A stretch of 64,000 nucleotides of DNA. Origin: Typhlomys cinereus. Taxonomy: Eukaryota > Chordata > Mammalia > Rodentia > Platacanthomyidae. The notes beneath the pieces were generated by a model. The model was not told the origin of the DNA. It did not search any database and saw only the letters and a list, made by a program, of their open reading frames with translations. The position numbers were made by a program, and so were the translations under genes. Positions 57,201 through 64,000 of the stretch are shown in pieces (the first letter of the stretch is position 1; the number at the start of each line of letters is the position of its first letter). Location of the stretch: NCBI GenBank assembly GCA_023101885.1, contig JALPQD010000409.1, positions 1,452,610 through 1,516,609 of the forward strand, read 5' to 3'.

Positions 57201-60200
57201 GAAAACTATAGGCCAATATCTTTGAAGAACACAGATGCAAAATTCTCAACAAAATATTAGCAAATTGGATTCAAAAACATATAAAAAATCATTCACTATG
57301 ATCAAGTAGGTTTTTTCCCAGGCACACAAGGTTGGTTCAATATAAACAAATCAATAAATGTAATCCATCACATATACCAATCCAAAGAACATGACCACAT
57401 GATACTCTCAATAGCTGCAGAAAAAGCTATTGACAAGGTCCAACATGATCCTTTTATGATCAAAACCTTAAAGACAGTTGGCATGGAATAAAGGCTTTAT
57501 ACAACAGCAAGGATTTCATTGAATTTTGAAAAATTTCAAGTAATTCTGCTTTGATCAGGAAATAGACAAACTGTCCATTCTCACCACTTCTGTTCAATAT
57601 TGGATTGAAGTCTTAGCTACAGCCATAAGACAAGAAAGGGAGATAAAAGGGATTCAAATTGGAAAGGAAGAAGTCAAGATATCTCTATTTGCAGATGACA
57701 TGATTGTATACCTGAGTGATCCTAAAAAAATCCACCAGGAAACTCCTAGAACTAATACATAAGCTCAGCAGAGTGGCAGAGTACAAAATAAATGTACAAA
57801 AATCAGAGGCCTTCCTATACACCAAGGATGAAAAAAGTGAAAACGTTCTAAGAGAAGCAATCTCATTTGCTATAGCCCCTAAATAAATAAAATACCTTGG
57901 TATAAATCTAATGTAAGAAGTGAGAGATCTTTGTTAAGAAAACTTTAAACCATAAAGAAAGAAAACACAGAAGACACCAGTATGTGGAAAAACATCCCAT
58001 GCTCCTAGATTGGCAGAATCAACATCATAAAAATGACCATCCTATCAAAAGCAATATACACATTCAATGCTATATCAATCAAAATCCCAAGACAAATTCT
58101 TTAAAGAAATTGGTCAAACCTGTCTCAAAATTCATATGGAAGCACCAAAGGCCCAGGATAGCAAAAATTATCTTGAGTAACAAATACACTGTTGGAGGTA
58201 TCACCATATCAAATCCTAATCTATTCCAGAAATCCATAGTAATAAAAAAAGCCTGGTACTATCTACAAAATACACATGTAGATAAATGAAAAAGGATTCA
58301 AGACCCAGATATAAGCCCACAGCTTATCAATTACAATTAACTGATCTTTGAAAAAGGAGCCCAAATCCTCAATGGAAAAGAACAGCATCTTCAACAAATG
58401 GTGCTGGCAAAACTGGATATCCATGTACAGAAGATTAAAATTGGACACATACTTATCTCCATGCACAAAAATTAATTCCAAATGGATCATGAACCTTAAT
58501 ATTAGGTCAGAGACTACAGAAAACCTAGTTGAAAGGGTAGGAAAGGGTAGGAAACACCCTTGAGCTGATTGGGCATGGCCAAGAGTTTCTAAACAGAAAT
58601 CCAATAGCACAGGCACTAGATCCAATACTCAACAAATGTGATCTTATGAAATTAAATGGCTTCTGTTCAGCTAAAGAGATTGCAAACTGAGGAAAATAGC
58701 TGCCCACAGAATAGGAGATAATCTTCACTAATCCCATATCTGATATGCTTTATTAACCAGAGTATAAAAAAGGACTTAAGAAACTATACACCAAGGAGAT
58801 AAATAGCCCAATTAGAAAATGGCCCTCAGAGATCAAAAGAAACTTTTCTAGGTATGAAATCGAAATGTCTAACATCTATATTTAAAAATGTTCCACATGC
58901 CTAGCCATCAGGGAAATTCAAATCAAAACTACCCTGTGATATCATTTCAGCCTGGTCAGGATGGTGAAAATCCACAACACAAACACCACAAAATGCTGGA
59001 GAGGATGTGGAGAGAAGGGAACTCTCATACATTGCTGGCGGGGGTGCAGTTTTATACAACCACACTGGAGATCATTATGGTGATTTGTAAAGAAGTTAAG
59101 GATCTAAATGCAATATGACCCTGCTATTCTAATATTGGGAATAATTCCCCATAATGCAGAAATTCGCTACAGTGACATAAGCACAACCATGTTCATTGCA
59201 GCACTATTTACAATAGCAGAGTAATGGAATTATCCCAAATGGCCAACAGTTGATGAATAGATAATAAAAATGTAGTACATTTATACAGTGGAATACTACT
59301 AAGCCATCAGAAAAGATGAATTGATGAAATTTCCTGGAAAATAGGTGGAATTAGAAGAAATTATATTGAGTGAAGTATCCCAGAAACAGAAAGTAGACTC
59401 CATTTGTACTCCCTAATAAGAGGATCCTAGTTCCAAACCCACTTAAGGACATATTCAAAGGTGATGACCTTTGATACCAATTGGGATGCAGCGAAGGACA
59501 GTGTGGGAACAGCAAAACTGAAAACGACAACAAACAATAATTCAGACCACCAAGGACCCTACATAATTCCCCTGGCATCAGACTAGCCAAATCTCTCCCC
59601 GTTCCAAAGCTCAAGGAACCTTGCAAAAGAGGGGGCGGCAAGATTGCAAGAGCTTAGAAAAGGGAAGGACCAATGATATGCATGATAGTCCATACAAGTC
59701 AGGACTGCAGCAGACAGGATATACCTACAATGTGATTGGAATTTGTCTGACCCGTTCAATGGTTGACATGTCAACAACCCCCCAATGTCTAGCATGGATC
59801 ACAGGGGAGTAGGCTTCATGCAGTAAGATCTTTAGAGGGAAGGGGTAAAACAGTCTTAATGGGGTTTCCACGCTAGTGGAAGCCCAAGTAGGGACTCCAA
59901 GTTATGCCACTGAGTCCTGAACCCTCAGTAGGTTATAGGACTCACAGGGAGGTTCAGTGTCCACGTAAATGGATGCTCTGGGGGATGGAAGGGAGAAAGT
60001 GGTAGGCACAGGGAGAGGAGGATGGAGTGAGGGTGTTGAGAGGGAGGGGAAAGAGAGGAGAGTGCAATTGGTGATGCTTGGGGAGAGGAGAAGAGAGGGA
60101 GAGGAAGGGGCTACTTATTAAGCTTGTATGATTAGCAAAAATAAAATGTGTAATAATAATAAAAAAGAAAACTATGGGTCAATCCCTTTGATAAACTCAG

Positions 60201-60974
60201 ATGCAAAGCTTCTCAACAAAATCTTACCCAATCAGATTGGAAAACATATCAAAAAGATCATTCACTGTGATCAAGTAGGTTATATTCCAGGCACACAAGG
60301 TTGATTCAACATGTGCAAATCAATAAATGCAATATATCGTATAAACCAATCTGAAGTGCAAGAGCACATGATACTCACTATTGATTCAGAAAAAGCTTTT
60401 GACAATATCCAACATCCTTTTATGATTAAAAACCTAGAGACATTTGGATTCGAAGGACCTTATGTCAACATAATAAAAGCTGCATATAAACAAATAGCAA
60501 GGATTGCACTGAATCAGGAAAAACTTGAAGCATTCCTGCTTTGACCAAGAACTGGATAATGCTGTCCACTCTCACCACTTCTATTCAATATCATACTTGA
60601 AGTCTTAGCTACAGCCATAAGACAAGAGAGGGAGATAAAAAGGATTGAAATTGGAAAAAAGAATTTAAGATACCTCTTTTCGCAGATGATATGATCTTTT
60701 ACCTGAGTGGTCCTAAAAACTCTACGAGGAAACTCCTGGAATTAATACTTAAATTCAGCAGAGTGTCAGGTTACAAAATAAACGTTCAAAAATCAGTGGC
60801 CTTCCTATACCCCAAGGATGAAAAAGTGAAAAAGCCCTAAGAGAAACAATCCCATTTACTATAGCCCCTTAAAAAATGAAATACCTTAGCATAAATCTAA
60901 CCAAAGAAGTGAGAGAGTTTATAATTAAGTTTAAAACCCTAAAGAATGAAATTACAGAAGACACCAGAAGGTGG
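54251..60974 (-). mobile_element. L1 with inverted 5' half (twin-primed insertion), containing a nested L1
   Basis: The minus-strand half (54251-56775) has the T-run, C/T-rich tract, full 3'UTR and ORF2 C-terminal region back to 'catcccatgctcctg'. The plus-strand half (56776-57209 and 60176-60974) runs from 'EKPKLTT' in ORF2 to the codons just before that point (gaagacaccagaaggtggaag), so the two halves meet at the same ORF2 position with at most a few bases lost. A perfect 12-bp duplication, aaggaattcttt, bounds the whole: 54239-54250 and 60975-60986. This is the expected signature of twin priming during one insertion. Confidence 0.9.
57210..60160 (+). mobile_element. Nested 5'-truncated L1 inside the inverted half
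   Basis: A 2.95-kb L1: reverse transcriptase with FADDM (about 57690), the YLGINL region, the LxxY and cysteine-rich ends ([19 protein letters not shown], about 58995), ORF2 stop near 59400, a 3'UTR with purine tract (59985-60105), 'gcttgtatgattagc' and an A-rich end. Flanks aaaaaagaaaactat lie at 57195-57209 and 60161-60175, a perfect 15-bp duplication that starts at an 'attt/aaaaaa' site of the L1 endonuclease type. Its first codon continues the ORF2 register of the host L1. Confidence 0.82.
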
Positions 60975-60986
60975 AAGGAATTCTTT

Positions 60987-62865
60987 AAAATATAAATGGA
61001 ACAATCTTGTCATATTTGCAGATATAGTCTAAAACTTGGGACAATCTTGCTTCTTGAGATATAGACCCATGAAATCATTTTTTTCTTTCTAAAAGGAGTT
61101 CAAAGGTGAAGATTACATAAAATTAAATTAGTTATATTGTGAGACCATGACAAAAGGAATTGTGTATAAATTTGTCATATTGAATTCATACAAACAGAAA
61201 TGTTGATATATTGATAAACATCTTTTCTTGGTGAATATTAATAGTGTTTCAAATTTCATTAACAGTATACTAGCTCAGCCAAGGTGACATGATAGAAAGA
61301 TTACTTCTGAGTTGGTGCTCAGCAAAATTAATGCCATGTAAAGGATATTACCTTTTAAATGTGGTATTGCTTTAGGTTTTCTTCAATAATAAAATATATG
61401 CACATTATCTGAAAAATATCACATCCTGGAAAAATATCATTCAAAAGTAAATGTCATAGAAACTGCTCAGCATTCAGTTATTCAAGACATCCCTGTTTTA
61501 GTTACATCTAAGCCAGCTATAGTGAACTTGGCCATTCTCTAATAGACCAAGTCCCTTCCTTCCAAAAGGAATTTTACTTACTTTTTTTTTGCTGGGTGAA
61601 TTGCTTTGTCTCAAGAGGATCCTATGTTTTTCTGGAAGAAGTGTATCACTATGGATGGGTCTTGAAGTGTGATAGCCTAAGCTTATTATTGTTCTCTCCA
61701 TATCTCTTTCCCTGAATATAGCTGACATGTGTGTTGACCACCATGCTTCTTTGTCCCTCTGGAACTGTAACTCAAATAACAGACCCTTTCTCTTCCAAGT
61801 TTCTTGGGATAGATTTTAGCATAGAAACACAAGAGCAAGTAGAGCAGCAAAAGAAACATAGCCAGAAAAATTATTATCTTAAATATTTGGATATTTAATA
61901 CTCTGATTTATTTCTCTGATAGATGTTGGTGGTTGCTCCAATATCTCTTCTTATTCTTCTAAAAGGTGATCAGCACACTGAAAAAAAATCACTTGTTCAA
62001 ATTTCCTGTGCCTCAGGCACTTTTAAAAAATCTTACAATAATCAATTCATTTAATTTCCATAATTTCTGTTACTATTTCCAATTTTTCATCAATTACAGG
62101 GAATCAATTAACTTGATCAAATTCATATTTGTCAAGTAAGGAAATCAACATTGAAATGCAGGCTAATAAATACATTGCCATTCATTGGTAATAGATGTTC
62201 GGTACTGGACGATTATAAATTTAGTGACTTAAAGTGATGAATTAACATTAGAATGTCAAATTGTTTCAATTTAATTCATAATTTTTTATTTTATTCAGAG
62301 GTCTAAAAGGGGTATTATGAAGAATTTATCTAAAGAACATTTTTAGTTTAGTGAGTTGGCAGATATTTTCTAGATGTTACCACATCAAAACCTCACTACA
62401 TACTGATAAAGAATTACATACCCAATTTTAGAAATGTTGAAGTTGAAGGCAACTTCAAGATATTTTATAAAACTTTTACCAACAATTCTTTAAAAACATT
62501 TAAGCTTATCTGTGATTGAAAAAACATTTGTAAATCTCTCAATTCTAATAAATGTAATTGTGTAATGTATTCTTTATTTCTTAATTGTGCACAAAATACT
62601 AACAAATTTTCACATGAATAACGTCTTACTTATGACACATAAGTGATAGAAATAACAATTAAGCTCACATAGAAATGATATCAAAATACATTATCATTGT
62701 TACTATTGTCACTTGCCCATATTTTTCTTGGTTGGCTTACAGTTTGGTATCAATTATATCTCCCTGATGAGAGGCAACGAAATAGTGACCAAAGAATTTT
62801 GTTTAAAACAACTGTAGAAATATTCAAATACTCTCTAGTTTCTTGGGAGTGCTGTTCAGAATGTA
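60987..62865. other. AT-rich sequence with no recognised feature
   Basis: Nothing that I can support; a 76-codon minus frame at 61498-61728 has no motif. Confidence 0.55.
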
Positions 62866-62869
62866 ATTT

Positions 62870-62945
62870 CTGACTGTGGTGAAATATTTCCTTAGTATGC
62901 ACAAGGCCACACATTTGATTCCCAACAAAACAAATTATCAGTACC
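62870..62945 (+). mobile_element. Possible ID-like tRNA SINE fragment
   Basis: 'ttccttagtatgcacaaggccacacatttgattcccaacaaaaca' resembles the end of the tRNA-derived ID element (cttagcatgcacaaggcc...gattcccagcac). Short and worn. Confidence 0.4.
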
Positions 62946-64000
62946 CCCATCATCTACATCATCAATATCATTGGTGTCACCTATGTTTTGGAAGACCTAA
63001 CTAGATCAACTTTTCATATTTTCTATGTAAGTCTAAAATCCAACAGATCTACCTACAGAAAGATTTCTCTAGCAAAATAACAAATTCTCCAAAACCAAGT
63101 GGGCTTGCCAAGCAGTCTTTAAAATGCAGAGAGGTTATATATATATTACACATTATATGTAATTATATTTATATAAATGTAAATGTATTTGTATTACATA
63201 TGTTAAAGACTGGTGCGTACTATTAGGTCATGTTTTCTTAACGATTGTGATGTTAGGAGATTGTAGAAAAGTTTTATCTCTCAACTAATATTTCAAAGTT
63301 CATTTAGAATAAAAATTTTTACTTTACTTTTAATCATAAGCAAAGTTATACTATTGAAGATAATCTTTATTTATCATTTTATTAAAGAAATAAAATATGC
63401 CACAACTCTTTCCATTTTAAATTTCTAAAGAAAATTCAAAATAGCAAAATATTTTCTGCTAAGGAATGGTCTGTTTAATGAAGTGACTCCTCTGTAGCAA
63501 GTTTTTAAAAATACATCTAAAATCTAACTAAATTAATTAGAATAATGGTGCCTTATTCATTCATGAGTTATAAGATTCAGAAGTTCATATCTGCCAGAAA
63601 CAAAAAGAGATAATATGGAGAATTACCAAAGTTTTAATTCTCTATTCATTGCCCAACCATAATAACTAGCACTTTAATTTCTTGAGTAAAATTATCACTC
63701 TAATGCTCTTGACCTTTCTTTTAGGGAGAACATTAATTTAGCTGTATTAAAACTTCATTTATATCTTGAATCTGTCAACTTTGAGATTTTTGAGACTAAC
63801 TCATCTTTTTTCTTAACCAAAATATATCTTCTCATGTCACCTAATGGTATGTATTTATACAAGTAACCTTTGGCTAATAAAGCATAGAATGTTCATTAGC
63901 CTTGCTTTGCAAGAAGTGGTCAATTAAAATTTTAATGAGAATTTAAAATAAAATTAAAGGTTGGCATATGTCAAAAGTAATATGTTGATATTCTTTATGG
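62946..64000. other. AT-rich sequence with no recognised feature
   Basis: A (TA)-rich stretch at about 63135-63180; otherwise nothing that I can support. Confidence 0.55.

Noticed and set aside
56776..60150. Two independent L1 insertions meeting head to head at 56775
   Set aside because: The outer 12-bp duplication and the match of breakpoints at 56775 and 60974 explain the arrangement better as one inverted insertion plus a nested one.

Overview
The window is rodent nuclear DNA: AT-rich, with no recognisable host exons and densely packed with retrotransposons. The evidence for a rodent is a B1-like (7SL-derived) SINE, several B3/B4-like tRNA SINEs, a very abundant rodent-type LINE-1 (L1) family, and an ERVL-MaLR family. 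The dominant young SINE is GC-rich, about 280 bp before its tail, with an Ala(TGC)-like tRNA head. It does not look like the standard mouse B2, so a non-murid rodent is likely; a dipodoid is one guess that the sequence cannot settle.

Layout. 1-5.3 kb: an L1 whose two halves lie in opposite orientations, a second L1 nested in it, and another L1 tail. 5.3-11 kb: unique AT-rich DNA, old L1 tails and a SINE. 11.3-17.8 kb: four solo LTRs of different kinds and two SINEs. 18-25.7 kb: L1 tails, one solo MaLR-type LTR, a B1-like element and a SINE inside an L1 tail. 25.7-29 kb: an old antisense L1 with ORF1 and the start of ORF2. 29-34 kb: SINEs, LTR remnants and antisense L1. 34-40.9 kb: stacked sense L1 copies. 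40.9-46.4 kb: the only near full-length L1 (5'UTR, ORF1, ORF2, all with disabling mutations), lying inside an older L1 that resumes to 48.26 kb. 48.26-50.23 kb: a complete but tiny MaLR-like element with two LTRs. 50.6-52.1 kb: a nucleolin processed pseudogene split by a SINE. 54.25-60.97 kb: a second L1 with inverted halves, carrying a nested L1. 61-64 kb: mostly unique DNA.

No gene here appears functional. The shared machinery is L1 reverse transcription. Target-site duplications (TSDs) mark L1 tails, SINEs, the inverted L1 and a remarkable 31-bp insert at 47519-47549. That insert is the last part of a mature tRNA-Asn (with the post-transcriptional CCA) plus an A-tail, between perfect 19-bp duplications. 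Matches to named families (tRNA-Asn, nucleolin, L1 proteins, MaLR primer site) are from memory of those sequences, not from searches.
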